Positions 9,640 through 22,200 of a stretch of DNA of 64,000 bases are shown one piece after another. Source of the stretch: Ophioceras dolichostomum. Its lineage: Eukaryota; Ascomycota; Sordariomycetes; Magnaporthales; Ophioceraceae. Position 1 is the first letter of the stretch; each line of letters begins with the position of its first letter. Where the stretch lies: NCBI GenBank assembly GCA_003049485.1, contig PYST01000098.1:50173-114172 (forward strand), given 5' to 3'. Made by a program: the position numbers and the translations under genes. The notes under the pieces were generated by a model, which was given only the letters and a program-made list of their open reading frames with translations, was not told where the DNA came from and searched no databases.

Positions 9640-12551
9640 AGGGGGGACAGAGGGTACCTGGGTACCTCGCCGCTGTGCTGTTTATTGGGTGGTGGCTCGC
9701 TTGCGTCGCTGCGCTGCCGGCGGAAGGGTCGAAGAGGAAGGGAAGGAGAGCTGGGGCACGGTTCAGATGGGGACGAGTTGACCATGGACTACGTCCCGAT
9801 GACGGCTTTCCGTTCTGTCAGTACCTGGTACCCGTCACGGTCGCCGTTGTCATCGACCTCGTGCTGACGGCGATGGCAGTTAAGGAGGCGGTCAAGGAGG
9901 AGGGCAAGGATGACACACAAGCCCAGCCCAGTGATTAGTATTGCCCGAGGTGAGGGGGGGGTGTCCCGTCCTCACGGCCACCCGAGGCGGCGATGGGGAT
10001 CCGGGCTTTCTCGGCGGATCAAGGCGAACCTGCCGCCACACCTGCGCAGCATGGGGAAGCGGCGGTGGGGACTGAGATAATACTAGTAATGGATACACAG
10101 GCGATAGTTCTGGGCGTTAAGGGTAGTACATACCAGGGAACTGTAATACATGCTGTTGATATACCAATGATCTGTGCCTACCTAGGCAGGAGGAGTGTTC
10201 TACCGTGACGGCAATCCCTGACGCTGCTTGCTCAGTTTGGGTTGGCGAAGTCCTGAACACGTCTTGTACCAGGAGGGTGGCACTGGGCCGTTATCCAACG
10301 ACGCTTGAGTTTTTCATGGTGAACAAGCTGATTGCGCACATCGACGATTCATGCATCATCCATAGTGTTCCCATAGACAGGCCCTGCGAATCTCTTTCTT
10401 CTGCTGTAAATCACGGTGGGGAGCGCTTTGTATAACATCATTCCCCAGGCCGTATCACTTCCGGCCCCTCTTTGTTAGTAGGTCGCCCGCCCGCACTGGT
10501 CGTCAGCCCTGTTGCACCCTGATGGGCAGCTCGGACAGGCCAACTCTCGCGTAGCCAAAGAGAAAGCCAAGGTACTTGTCAGAAAGCTCCCGGAGAAGGA
10601 TCGGTCTCCTGCATGCTCGAAGAAGCTATAGCGCTGCGCAAGGAGTGGGAAGAGCGCTTCAAGTTGGCACCGCGCTGGAGACAAGCCAACCACGACAAGT
10701 ACATCGGATTCTTTGTGGGCATCCTGCAACGATATGCGCAGTGTTTAAAAAAAAAAGAGGGGGGGAGCTTTGTTATCGAGGTTCTCCATGTACACGGTGT
10801 TCAAACATGGATGCTACCCGGCCTGAGGCGCACGATGATCTGCAAAATCGAACTAACCTTGACCGTCTATGCTATCTAGGAAAGCCTGTCGTCAACACCC
10901 TATCCATTTCGAATGGAGAGTGAGGCGGACGGTGGCCATTATGGATATGTCTTGGTACCTCCAAATGTATGCGTGTGTTGGTGTATTTCNNNNNNNNNNN
11001 NNNNNNNNNNNNNNNNNNNNNNNNNNNNNNNNNNNNNNNNNNNNNNNNNNNNNNNNNNNNNNNCCCCCCCCCCCCCCCCCCCCGGTGTTCGTGGAAGAGC
11101 AGAGAGGTAGGACTGGACTTACTATACACCCATAGAGAAAACTGGTGACAGGCAGGGGCCATGACCTTCGCCCAGACTCTTGTGCCATAATCTTGAGCTC
11201 CTCCTATCCGGTTGCCGGACGACAATCAGAACTCCCGATGTCCACTATCCTCTAGTAAACTGCCTACGCCATCAAGTTTAAGACTTCGCCACGGAGCGCA
11301 GCACCTCTCCCAATATGGCAAAAAGTTACTCAACATTTCAGCGAATGGAGCTCTGCAGGATTCTGGAATTCCCCAGCGAGGGTTGATACAGGGCACTAGC
11401 CGAGCCACCACTTACTAACGCGTCTCCAAGTCACCCAGGTTGGCCAATTGCAATGGCTCCAGAGCGCGAGGTTGTCATGGTACTCATCCAGAACTCGGTA
11501 CAAGTGAGGAAAGACAGAGAAAGCAAGGAGGTCGAGCGCCGCTCAACGGCTCCGTGGTCGCCCGGGCGTTAGCTCCTGTGTCTCCCCCACACCCTCGGCT
11601 ACGGGCCATCGCTGTTGGTTGGCATATCGCTGACGGAGGGCATGAGATGGGTGGCGGTTTGCATGGAAGTCTCGCGCACATCGGGTGCTACCTCTCGTGT
11701 CTTTGACAATATTGGATATTGGGCTTAATGAGACCCAAGAAAAAGTCTGCAAGATGTTCATCATCATTCAATAGAATTGGTAGTGGTCAAAAAAGAGCGA
11801 GGTGGGCTAGAGGCAGGGCAAAAAAAAAAGAGCAACCCGTATCACCTATCCCGGATCGACTTGTTGCACAGTGGCTACGTCGATCTGGGGGTTATCCAAA
11901 CCGACGTCTCCACGAAGACTTAACCAACTACACCAACGGCGCAGTGGATGATTGTTGGGAAATATATTCCGTGAATTGGCATTTAAGCCTTGAGACAGCG
12001 ACCTCACCCTTTTGGTCTGTGACGTCAAGGCTGAGCTGGTGAATACCCGGCAGCTCAGGAGGACTCACATTTATTCACGTGCGGTCGATCCGGCTACGGC
12101 CTGCTCAGCCAGGGGTACGAGGCAAGCCTGACGCGAGTGCAGCGCAGTAGGGGCAACGGAGAACAGTAAAACTATCGGCAGGCATAACAAATTGCTAAGT
12201 GCAGTGCGGATGGATGCCGAAGCGCTGACCAGGGATTCCATCCCTAGGTGGCAGGAAGGAAGCGCTTCTGATGTTGTTCATTCTCACGTATTTACAACGA
12301 ATAATTGCACAAAGTCCCCATCTCGGTCAGCCTGAGAGGTAGGAGAGTGATAACTTAAACGAGTTCAGGGAATGAAGAAAACAAGGCGAGCCATATATGC
12401 GTCGAAATAAGAATGGGTAAATCCTCGTCTCAGTCATGACCTTAGAAACGCCGACCAACCCATGCCAATAAACCAAGAATGTCCGCAAATGCGAGTGAGA
12501 AGGAGGAGAAAAAAAGCACCACCACAGCCTCCGCCTGCATCGCCCTGCCAC
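9640..12551. other. Intergenic with an assembly gap; no complete gene
   Basis: It contains the 3' flank of the Cys-tail gene, an ORF pair in two frames at about 10481-10879, the gap at 10990-11063 and the 3' flank of BUD23. The pair reads protein-like but is separated by a frame change and has no recognised domain. No RNA gene was seen. Confidence 0.45.
10990..11063. other. Assembly gap (74 N) followed by a 20-C homopolymer
   Basis: A run of 74 N is immediately followed by 20 C (11064-11083). The homopolymer probably stopped the sequencing or assembly, so the true length between the flanks is unknown. Confidence 0.95.
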
Positions 12552-13514
12552 TTAGAACGCCGGCCGCCGTTTCCTCCCTGTATACCTCGACGTCGACTTG
12601 ACGACCTTCCCCTTGAGCTCCTGCCGCTCCTTCTGCCTGATGATCCAAGCCTTGCTACCCTTCTTGATCTCCCCCTTCCCATTCCTCTTCTGCTGGCCGC
12701 CGCCCCCGCCCTGTTGCGCCCCCCTCCTCGAGTCCAGCACATCCACGCTATCCATGCCCTTCACCACGCCCGTGATGTCACCTCCGCTCCCATCCGTAGC
12801 CGTCCCCCCAACCGTAAGCACCAAGTACACCTTCACATTCTTAGTATCAGGGTCATCCTCAAGTATCCCCGCCCCAAACCCAGCCTTGACAGCCGCCTGC
12901 GTGATCATGTTCCGCTGCGCGTCGTTCTTGGGGTAGAACTGACACACCGCCCGCCCGCCACGGCGCAGCGACGCGTACATCCCGTTGAAGAAGCGCGACA
13001 GCCTTCCCTGCGGCGAGGTGTCGCTGCTCTCGGCGTTGCACAGCCACTGGATGGCGCTGATGCTGATGGCGGCGTCGAACGTGCCCGCGCGGAACGGCAC
13101 GCCCTGCCCGATGTCCGCGAGAAGCAGGTCGCCCTCGACGTCGCGCTGCAGGGCGACGTCCAGCATCGACGCGCTGACGTCCATGCCGACCCAGACGTGG
13201 GGCCCGCCGTCCTCGGGCAGCTCCGCCGACAGGATCTCGCCTGACAGGCCGCTGCCGCAGCCGACGTCGAGGATGAGCGACGGCGAGTCCAGGTCCAGCA
13301 GCTCGAGCGCCCGACGCGTCATGGACGCTTGGATGTTCTGGATGCGCGAGCTGGTGGTGTATTTCCTGGCTTCGGTGTCGTTGTAGTGCACGTCGGCCGC
13401 GCTGTGAGGAGCGTTGTGTGTTAGCACGGCGTTGGTTTGGTGGGTAAGTGAGTGCGGGGGGCATCATCGGACAGGGGATGTTGGGACGAACAGGGTGTCT
13501 TCTGGTCGAGACAT
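12552..13514 (-). CDS. BUD23: 18S rRNA (guanine-N7)-methyltransferase Bud23
   Basis: SAM-dependent methyltransferase that, in the family, methylates a guanine of 18S rRNA with Trm112 and is needed for 40S export. Two exons, 13514-13492 and 13401-12552 on the minus strand, encode 290 residues. Exon 1 begins MSRPEDTL, the conserved family N-terminus, and splicing (CT|C) continues AADVHYNDTEARKY. The intron (90 bp) has a GTTCGT donor, a GCTAAC branch point and a CACAG acceptor. The SAM-binding motif DVGCGSG is at residues 53-59. Further family blocks are ISAIQWLCNA and RAVCQFYPKN. The C-terminal 70 residues are the Lys/Arg/Gly-rich WBS-type tail ending in GRKRRPAF. It is divergently transcribed from SVP26, 664 bp away. 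Without the first exon the ORF would appear to start at 13427 with a spurious N-terminus. Confidence 0.95.
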
Positions 13515-14178
13515 TCTGGAATCTGAAGAGAGCGCAGTGGCTCTGAGTCACTGATTAATTCCCCTCGCCAGACAAGAAGCAGAAGTCACGAATCCCTTGT
13601 TTACTGTGCCTATCGTAGTGAGAAAGAGCTTGCTTGCTTTCTAGTCTGAACCTTTGGTGGCCGAAAGCGGTGTGTCCAAGAAAATTCATCTTTGGCGGGG
13701 CAGAAAATTGTTATCGATAACTTTATCCGTATCTGATTCTTCGGGGGGAGGGGCGGGGGTCATTACCTCAGCAGCTCAATGCCCAGAAATATGGAGAAAT
13801 AGGGGTGCCGTCCAATCAAGCGCGAACCAATAGGGGAAAATGAGGAGGTGGAAACGCCGCGCCGATCTTGATTGACGTGGATTGGGGAAACGCGAAACAG
13901 AGCTCTTTGATGTCGACACGTCATACGCAAACGTCCCACTGCACAAGGGCGAGAGAGGAGAAATTCGCGACCTCATCTTAGCCCTCCCCAACCAACACCC
14001 ACCGCCTACCGAAAACCCATCGCCGTTCGTCATCCCGCCATGCAAAGAGCGCAACACTAGAAGTATCAGACAACGCGGCGGCTCGAATCGAGTAACGACT
14101 GCAAGCACTCAGCTTGCACAGCTGCACACACACGCGCAGTCGAGAACAAAAGGGGATACAGCATCAGCAGCAGCAAAG
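13515..14178. promoter_or_regulatory. Shared divergent promoter region BUD23 / SVP26
   Basis: The 664 bp between the two start codons must contain both promoters. It has an AT-rich core at about 13690-13735 (TTATCGATAACTTTATCC) and a G-tract at about 13743-13760. No canonical TATAAA is seen on either strand, as is common for housekeeping genes. Confidence 0.5.
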
Positions 14179-15125
14179 ATGTGGATTCTACCTCTCGTCG
14201 GATACCTAGGGTCCATCCTGGGCTTCTGTTTCTTGACATTGGCGATCGGTTCGTGGCGATGACCCCAAACCTCCCAACCCCTCGTCGTAGCCGTCCCTTC
14301 GCGCATTTTTCTCCGCAGCCCACTAATTTCACCCGCCTCGCCTCCTCCCTCGCAGCCTCCGGCCTGTACTACCTCTCCGAGCTTGTGGAGGAGCACACCG
14401 TGATCGCGAAGCGCCTCCTGTCCCGGCTGATATACAGCATCATCGGTCTCCAGCTAGCCCTCTGCGTCGTCGACCGGTTCCCGTTCTTCCTGACAATGCT
14501 CGGGGTCTTCTCGCACTTCATATACCTGGGGAACATGCGGAGGTTCCCCTTCGTGAAGCTGACGGACCCGCTGTTCATCCTCTCATGCGGTAAGTACCTA
14601 GGCTTCGGGCATCGGGATTCTGTGGTCGGAGTGGGTGGTGCCCCGCGTCGTCTGCGCGCGTGGGTTTGGTATGCAAGCGGGCCAGCGTGCTAAACAAACA
14701 CTCTCATCTCTCCTGCAGTTCTCGTCCTCATCAACCACTACGTCTGGTTCAAGCACTTCTCCTCCCGACAGCAGCGCGCCTACCGGAACATGACGTCGTA
14801 CTACGACGCGCCCAGCGACGTGCCATCCTTCACCGAGATCGCGTCCTACTTCGGCCTGTGCGTCTGGCTGGTGCCCTTCGCGCTCTTCATCAGCCTGTCG
14901 GCCAGCGACAACGTCCTGCCCACCATCGGCAGCGAGGCGCCCCAGAGCGGCGGCGGCGGCGGCGGCGGTATCGGAGGGGTCGGCACCGCTGGGCCGGACG
15001 CCGAGGCGAGGAAGCGCGCCGGCCAGCAGGGCATGGCCAAGGCGCTGGTTGATGGCGTGCGGGCGGCTATTGGGGAGGTTGGGGCGATGGCGGGTTGGAA
15101 GAGGCCAGATACCCACCGGTTCTAG
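14179..15125 (+). CDS. SVP26: Svp26/Erv26 (TEX261 family) ER-Golgi membrane adaptor
   Basis: Polytopic membrane protein that in yeast loads type II membrane cargo (mannosyltransferases, alkaline phosphatase) into COPII vesicles. Three exons, 14179-14248, 14356-14589 and 14719-15125, give 236 residues. The protein begins MWILPLVGYLGSILGFCFLT. The first junction restores LAIASGLYYLSELVEEH and the second joins FILSC to VLVLINHYVWF, both family hallmarks. Donors are GTTCGT and GTAAGT; acceptors are CGCAG and TGCAG, with GCTAAAC before the second. Four or so hydrophobic segments lie at about residues 3-30, 47-80, 92-112 and 142-165. The C-terminal third is Gly-rich (about residues 178-189) and then basic, without known domains. 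Length fits the family (about 200-230 residues). Confidence 0.95.
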
Positions 15126-16050
15126 GCGTGCGCACGCGATGGGCGCGTGCTTTTCGTCTGGTTCGGCTGTTTAATATTTCAGTGAGTGCGTTATTCTAAT
15201 TTTGCGTTCCTTTGTCGTTCGTTTTTACGTGTGGTGAAGCAGGCTGGCTAACCAGGAGTGATGACCTAGACCTCAAGCGTGTATGCTCTCTGTATTATGG
15301 ATCCCTGAATGTCCAGATATTCTGCCCGCGTTTGGATCCCCCACCTTCGGTCCCTTCGGTGTCTTGTCTGCCTCTTTCAAGAGCTGTATCCTTGTGGTTT
15401 GTCCCGTTCCTCGCCTCGACGCCTAAACCGGGTCGCCTTGCTCTGCAAACCAGGGCGCGGCTCATCACATGCTGCTGCAGCTAAAGCGGGCGAGATGAAG
15501 TGCAACACCAGTCCGCCGCCCTCGTTTCGTCCGACTTGTCGACAAGAGACCTGTGGAACACCTCTAATGTAGCTCGCCGTGGGAAGCTGTCCGCCCAGCT
15601 CGGGTGACAACCCGTTGTGGTTGGTTATAAAAATGACTGTATTTTGAGGCCGCCCAACCGGCCCAGAAAAGCCTCGCCTTTTTTACAGGCACCTATCCCC
15701 ATCCCGTCCCAATCTTGTGTCACAATCGCCAAGCGGCGGCCCAAGAGCAAGTGATGCTCTTCTCATCGTCTACAACGTCCTAAGGCGGTTCCCTCCACCG
15801 TTCACTCACCCACCAAGTGTGTTACAAAGTTGGTAGCACGCACTCGACAAGACAGAAACGACCGCCCTCCGTCAAGCTTGACAGGCTCTTACGTGCCACG
15901 TACGTCGATGCCAGGTACATGGGTGCCTTTTGCGGTCTTAGCCTTGCGCGTATCAGCTTTGGATTGCGGGAGAGTTGGGATCGAATGGAAGACGGCAGAC
16001 AGTGAACATACGTCCGTTATCCGTGCCAGCAGGCAAGCCGGAGGAGAATC
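15126..16050. other. Intergenic, no gene seen
   Basis: This is the 3' flank of SVP26, followed by sequence without a recognisable frame on either strand. Confidence 0.5.
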
Positions 16051-16377
16051 TCATTTGTTGGTCGTGCCGGTCGTCGACCCTGGAGAGGATCCGACTATCG
16101 CCGGGTTGGTGCTTACTGCCGGTTGCTGGTCCGGTTTCTGCTCTTTGGCTATGCTGGTTGCTCTGACCGCCTCTATGCCGTGGAAGGGCATGTCTCGCCC
16201 CGGTGAGATGCCCTTAGCCGCCGTTGATGACTGCGACAGGCGCGTTGATGGGACCATGGGCATAGTGGCCCCTCCAAGTTGTCGATCGATCTCTTTGAGG
16301 AAGACCTCGATCTCCTGGATGCGGCCCCAATGTCTCGGAGCCGCAATGAGTTGGGAAGAGTCTCCATTCGCTGTCAT
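16051..16377 (-). CDS. Small orphan protein, paralogue A of a local family
   Basis: Single-exon ORF of 108 residues with no family I recognise. Support comes from its neighbours: the ORFs at 18784-19035 and 23468-23848 on the same strand share two blocks with it. The first block is WGRIQEIEVFLKEIDRQL (residues 17-34), and in copy B the matching block also starts exactly at residue 17 from the Met. The second is RDMPFHGIEAVR (residues 61-72), matched by RDSPYHGIVALR in copy C. A TATA box lies about 140 bp upstream. There is no signal peptide from this Met. The first block is predicted as an amphipathic helix and the remainder is Ser/Thr/Pro-rich and probably disordered. Codon-level conservation was not computed. 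Confidence 0.5.
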   Translation of the reverse strand: MTANGDSSQLIAAPRHWGRIQEIEVFLKEIDRQLGGATMPMVPSTRLSQSSTAAKGISPGRDMPFHGIEAVRATSIAKEQKPDQQPAVSTNPAIVGSSPGSTTGTTNK

Positions 16378-16515
16378 TTTTGGGTAGGTACATAGGAGAG
16401 AGTGGACAAGATTGGCTGGTGGTGCTTGAGCGGGGAGGGACTGTGCGAATGCTGCAAGGGCCAGTCTTCTGAGAGCAAGTGCCGTCAAGAGCTACAACTT
16501 GGGCCTTCTTGCCAC

Positions 16516-16523
16516 TTTATATA
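16516..16523 (-). promoter_or_regulatory. TATA box of paralogue A
   Basis: On the minus strand the sequence reads TATATAAA, followed by the expected spacing to a leader of about 110 bases and the ATG at 16377. Confidence 0.5.
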
Positions 16524-18783
16524 TCCCAACGGAGCAGAGGCGACGTGCACAGTGGCTGATTAGGGACGGCGACCGGGTGCCGGCCTCCTGCTTTGATGCA
16601 GAAACCCGTCCCCAGGTTCACCGGTTTCATGGGGCGTACAGCAGCAACCGTCAATCTTCTACTTGCTGCACTTTCACAAAGCCCTGGACCCCACTGCTGC
16701 CGCCTCTTGGGTTGTTGGCACACTGCATTGAGGACCACCGCAGAGCTTGTTCTGTTCCCCATTCCCGTCCTCGTGGCTAGGAAGCGCAGCCCGGAACGAT
16801 CATCTTCCCGTGGGGCATGCATCGCAGAGATATTCGCACACCAACAGCTTAGGGGGTGCTTGGAATAAACAACATCTCGGTTGTACTCATGTTGTTTATC
16901 CCTTCTTTTCGGCTGGATTTCCCCCCTGCACCACAACACCGTAGTGCAATGATGCTGAGCGCCTAGCCGTGCAGTGCCACAAACCTGGCGGCTGAACCGG
17001 TGTCTGGCCCTGCCTACTGCTGTTCGATGTCCTACGCGGCGGGAGGTGCGAATGCGATTGATCGGGTCCACTGCCGACGAGCGAGGTAGTGGCCCCTATC
17101 ACCTTAATCGGCAGACGGGAGGTGTTCTAGCGCGGAAGCCGTAGGTCAAGAGTGGAGGGTGTCGGAGACGATGGGAGCTTGGGGGTTGCTAGCGAGCGCG
17201 TCTCCCACTGGTGTGGTTTGACAAAAAAGAAAAAGTCACCGCTACGAGGCTCGGGCGAGCACGATACGTTCATATGTGTGATGTTGAGCTAGGCCCAAGG
17301 GAGGTCGTCACCACCTTGTCCAATGCCAAGCAAGATCCAACCAATGTGCAACTTCAATTCACCTATGTCACAACGCCTAACCCGTGTACCCGTGCGCCGT
17401 GCAACTTCACTACATGTACCTTGGGTACCTACCTATGTTAACTGACTGGGCGTTAGCGGATGCTAGTCCTGCACCTAGTTTACCAGGACCACAGTGATGC
17501 TCACAGATCCATTGCCTCGGGGCATTGCATTCACGACATGCTTGCGAAGCGTGGTGATTTTTGTCAGTGAAAATCAGTCGGACCAGCTGCAGAGTTCGAG
17601 TAATGGTGAGGCCGATTGTGCCAAAATTTGGGGGACATCACGCAATTCTCTCTGAGTACTCCGGAGCGCACACACAGCGAAAGACAGACGCCTTGATGAG
17701 AGGTGCTTCCCAACATGCTCTTCCAACGCTGTGCCAGGAATCGTGATGGACCAGAAATACCTGATTTGGCAGCATACCTGGTATGTAATGAGCACCACCC
17801 AGGCCTCCCTAAACCGCTCGAAAGCAATCGGCACCATTGGCTGGTGTCAACCCCACCTCAGCTGGAGGTGGCTTGGAATTGACTCGATGGCATTCAAGGT
17901 CAACCTCGAGCGAATGATGCCTTCTTTGACACTGATAGGTTTGAACTACAGCCGTGAATACACTCTATTGGCTGTTGCCACGCCCGCCGCCCGAGCCGAT
18001 CCGCTAACTGCCACCTGGCAGCTTGCCAACTGACTCCCGAATCTCGCGAGGAGGTTCAAGTTCACCGATCCACCTTGGTTACACCGAACGCACCCAACGA
18101 CTGCGATGCCCCATTTCATCAAAGCCGTTGCGGTGGACAAAAAAGACGAGAAATCGCGCCTGTATTGTTTGGGGCCGAAGATCATATCCTTTCCTTCTCT
18201 GCTCCCATAACCTAGACATTTCCGTGGGACCAAGTTTTGTTTAGATGGGCTCCCTCCTGCCAGTCCCGGTGAGGATTCCGATGCACCCCAGCGCGCCAGC
18301 GAGTTAGGATTTCCGCCATTCAACCCAACATCAAACCAAAGGTGTATCCAGTAAAGAGCAGGAAGAAAAAAAAATAAAATAACTCCGAGAGAGAGAGAGA
18401 GATAAACAGAGAGAAATACAATTCACTGCTGAAATAACACGGCATAAGATTCGAGTAGGGAAGAAAAAATCCTTCATACGTGTTACAAGGCCTCAGTTGT
18501 TGCCGAATCCATTGCCCAAAAAGGCAATCCGGATCGTCATCAGGCCCTCGGTCACACCAACCATCCCACCACACCATGTCATCTCCTAGAAGCGATTGGC
18601 TAAAAAGCTGACAGATGAATATATCAGTATTTCCTATGTCTCCCGGTCGGTCAAAGCCGAATATGTGTGGGAAAGCGGACTTACCCGAGCGATCAGCGCT
18701 GATGCGCTGGATTCGCTTTCATGATCCCACGGTCGCCGCGCGCGAACCAAGCGCCGCTTCGTCGGGACAGGTGGGAGGCAGAA
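16524..18783. other. Intergenic between paralogues A and B
   Basis: No supported gene. A (GA)n tract with AATAAAAT-like sequence lies at about 18370-18420. Short ORFs on both strands have no protein-like composition. Confidence 0.45.
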
Positions 18784-19035
18784 TTATTTGTTGCTCCTCA
18801 TGCTCCTGGGGCATTCCGAGCACCAGGACGGCCCCGATGCCTGAAAATGCTCGTCTCTCTGTGCTGGCACAGGTCGAGGGATGGAGGGACCATGGACTAG
18901 GGGTTGAGGGGAAGCCGGATCGGCAGGCCCTTTAAGCTGATGCTCCACGTTGTGGAGCAAGGTTTGGATGTTCTTGATACGGCCCCAGGGCCGGGGGACT
19001 TCAACCCAGCGGGGGGACTGGGTAGTGCTGGGCAT
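18784..19035 (-). CDS. Small orphan protein, paralogue B of a local family
   Basis: Single-exon ORF of 83 residues, unrecognised. The block WGRIKNIQTLLHNVEHQL at residues 17-34 aligns without gaps to copy A, and both copies have Pro-Arg-x just before the Trp. A later RDEHFQASG corresponds loosely to the RDMPFHG block of A. Both A and B end in Asn-Lys-stop. A TATA box lies 169 bp upstream. The frame is open further upstream to 19248, but that extension would start only about 35 bp from the TATA box and has no counterpart in A, so the Met at 19035 is preferred. Function unknown. Confidence 0.5.
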   Translation of the reverse strand: MPSTTQSPRWVEVPRPWGRIKNIQTLLHNVEHQLKGPADPASPQPLVHGPSIPRPVPAQRDEHFQASGPSWCSECPRSMRSNK

Positions 19036-19203
19036 TGGGACGGACAGGTGCGGGACAAGGTGGTTTTTGGGTGGGCGGGGCGGAATGGGGCCAGCGACAG
19101 AGGACAGTGAAGTATGGGCGAAGAGAGCAAGAGAAACGAACGGGTTACTACTGATGAGAGATGAAGCGCAACCCATCGCTTGTGGATGGGGGTACTCGTG
19201 CAA

Positions 19204-19209
19204 TTTATA
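19204..19209 (-). promoter_or_regulatory. TATA box of paralogue B
   Basis: The minus strand reads TATAAATTG here, 169 bp before the ATG at 19035, similar to the spacing of copy A. Confidence 0.5.
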
Positions 19210-22200
19210 CGGTAAGTGCATCCATGACAAGTCTGACGAACCTAGCATTAAGCGCAGACACTCTCCGGCAACCCGATATGGGAGACAAAACAGTCAGTCG
19301 CAGCCACCTAGAGGATACTATCCGGGAGCGCTGGAAGACGACGGGCACCCAGCAGCTGCTGGTGCAACAAAGGTGGTATTGAGCGGCAGGGGGGCTCAGG
19401 TTACACGTCGAGACACTTGGAGGGTGGGTATACGCATGCCACCATATGAGATCTGAAAAGGCGACCGCAGTCCTGCAGCGAGGGAGAAAATCCTTCCGTT
19501 TCTCGTGCATCGTGTCAGTCCAGCAAGTGGCGTCCCAAACGAGGGCACCACTCCTCCCAGTTTGGCCCAGTGGTGCATCATCCAGGTGGCAGCCCGCGCC
19601 CGGTCCCGTTCACAGCATGTTGATGGTAGAAAGCACCATTCCGAATTTAGGTGAAGTCTCGGTGGCATTGAGCAGCAGAAGCCCCCGAACGGAGGAGAAA
19701 AGGAGCGCATGCAGGTTTGGGAAGCAGTGCGCCGAAGAAAGCCCCGCTGACGTCCACCAACGAGATGGGCGATTTGTGTGCGTCGCGTGTCAAAAAAAAG
19801 CCACGATTTTGCATCAACCTGGAAGCATCAATATCAGAACTGCATTTTTGCCACTGAGGCTCTTGGACTGGTCGCCTTCCTGAGGTAGTGGTGGGGCGGA
19901 TGCAGGTGTGTGGGGTTATCGTTCGCGTGGTTCGCCAAACTACCAAGAGCCTCAACTGTGTTGCCTTCCCGGCAATATAGGGGTCAAACCGATCCCCCAC
20001 CTTTCTTCCATCAGGAGTGCCAGCGGCAGTTCCAGACGCATTTTTTTTGGAAGACAACTGAAAACGTCGCACATTTTCCAGCAAATCTTCCGAGTTAAAA
20101 ATAACTGGTCAATCGAGAAATGTGATCATAAAGCTCTACGAATGGTTTGGGATATAACAAATGCAGAAAAAAGGTCACGAAGCAAATCTTGTATTTTCAG
20201 GTCGGTTTCTGTACCGGGATCGGAAATTCACTGTGCTCACCGGGCGCCTGGCCGCCCCAGGCTCCCTCACCATCTCTTGTTCTCACCTTAATCCCATCCA
20301 CGTTGTATGCCGCATACCAGGGCCCCGAGCTTCTCAGGTACAAACCAACGAAGCCAGGAGTTCGGATGATCGCCCTATTTCAGTGATCAAGAGGCCGCCA
20401 ACCACCACAATGGTCCAGGTACGACGCATGCGCGTATCGAGATACACCGCACCAGGTAGCCCGCCATACGGTCTTAATGATTCCCAAGTGCAGTCTCTAG
20501 CACGTGTATGCCTGCCCCTTTTCTTTCATCCCATCCTTCCCAGCGTGAGGCTCGAGGCCGCCCCGTGCGACCACCCGTGGACGAAGGACACTCGCACTCC
20601 CGTGCTCAACAACGGCTCAGTACATCCGACTCATCAAAGACATCGCCGTCACGCAATCAGATCCCTAACTACACTTGCGCCCCAGCTGCCAAGGTCGCAC
20701 GATGCCACAGCATGCTGGTCCCGTGTCATGGGCTACGTACGACAGGGAGGGGGGCGGAACTAGCTCTGCGGAGCCACGCGCACTTCAGCCTGTCAGTGTT
20801 GGGCCGGGTATTTAAGTGGCGTGCGTGTGTGCGGGCTAACTGACGAGACAACAGACTCCGTATCACTCAGTGGCTGCGACGCCGTCAACCAATGTCCGCT
20901 GCGAAGGGCATCCGCGCTTTCAATGTCGCGGTATTCCGGTGGACAGTGATGGAGATCAGTCTCCACCCATACGATGCGGCTCCCAAGGCCAAGATTCCTT
21001 GCCGCGTCCAAGCGGCGAGCCGAGAAGAATCTGTAGAAGCCCGGGCGCAATTGCAGTCAAAAGACTCTAATAATTCCAGGCTCAGCAACCCGCCGTTCTC
21101 AGCCCCAGCCTTGACGGACGTCACATGCCAAACATGCCGCGAGTGGCTGCATCAGTATAGGGCGAGAAACCTGTACCTCCTTCAAGTCTGTTGGCTGCAT
21201 TCAGGTACTCAGATTAGCTAATCTATATGCGGTTCTTGCTGAAGCCTAACCGCCCTCCTTGTCATGCGCCCAACGGTGAGGGTTGGGGACATTTAGCTCC
21301 GCAGGTGCCAACCTGCTGAGACTGGTTCAGAAAACTCAGACGGATAGGTGATTCGCATTTCGAGTCTGTCGTTGACATGGGGGTGGACGCAAGGTCGGGG
21401 GTGAGATTCCGCCATAGTTTGCTTCCGCAAGCGAGAGGCCGTGAAAGGGGAAAGTTGCACAGTGCGTTGTCAGTTTTTAGTTGCCAACATCCTAGGTACT
21501 CCCTTTCTTCNNNNNNNNNNNNNNNNNNNNNNNNNNNTCTCCCCCCCCCCCCCCCCCCAAATTCTACTCCGTCTTTTTCCCCCCCGGTTCTACACCACCT
21601 GTGCTTTAGTACCCCTTTCACACTGGCCTGGGCGGTAAGCCCTGGCACGGCACTAAGTGGGGCGCTAGTCTTGGCACTCATCGACAATCGAAGGCACAAT
21701 GAACACCAACCAACCAACCAACTACCTCGTTTGCGACCCACGACGGTGGTTCGCAACCGCGGAGCTGAATCCTCGAGGGCCGAACCGCGAGCCATGCAGC
21801 CGCAGCCGGTTGAGTGGTCCTGCAGTACCTCAGTGCCTACCTAGGTACCAACTAGGTACCCCGCGACCCCTCCCACCTCCTTTGACGAGCTTCCGCAGAT
21901 GCATTGTTGCATTCCATTGCCTTGCCGCTTTCATCCGATATCGTGTGTCGGTCGGTGTCACGGAATATTAACGACCGTCAGTTTCGCGTAGCCTTGAACC
22001 GAAGCGTTGGACCTGTCTCTCGATCTATTGATTGCCCACAAAGTGGGAGGACGGGAGAGACCGCTCGTCATCGGTCTTGTAGATATATGGGGCCCGTCAG
22101 AGCCCCACATATGTGGTTGCCTTTTTCCAATTTTTGGGAACCACAGGGATCGATCCCGCATGCGGCCCCTCCCCCAGAACAAATCATTTTGTGATGCAGA

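Noticed and set aside
15830..16387. 185-codon plus frame over paralogue A
   Set aside because: The minus frame is supported by three related copies and a TATA box, while this one has no counterpart at the other copies.
20161..20763. 200-codon plus frame
   Set aside because: Composition is not protein-like, there is no good start context and no splice partner or homologue that I recognise.
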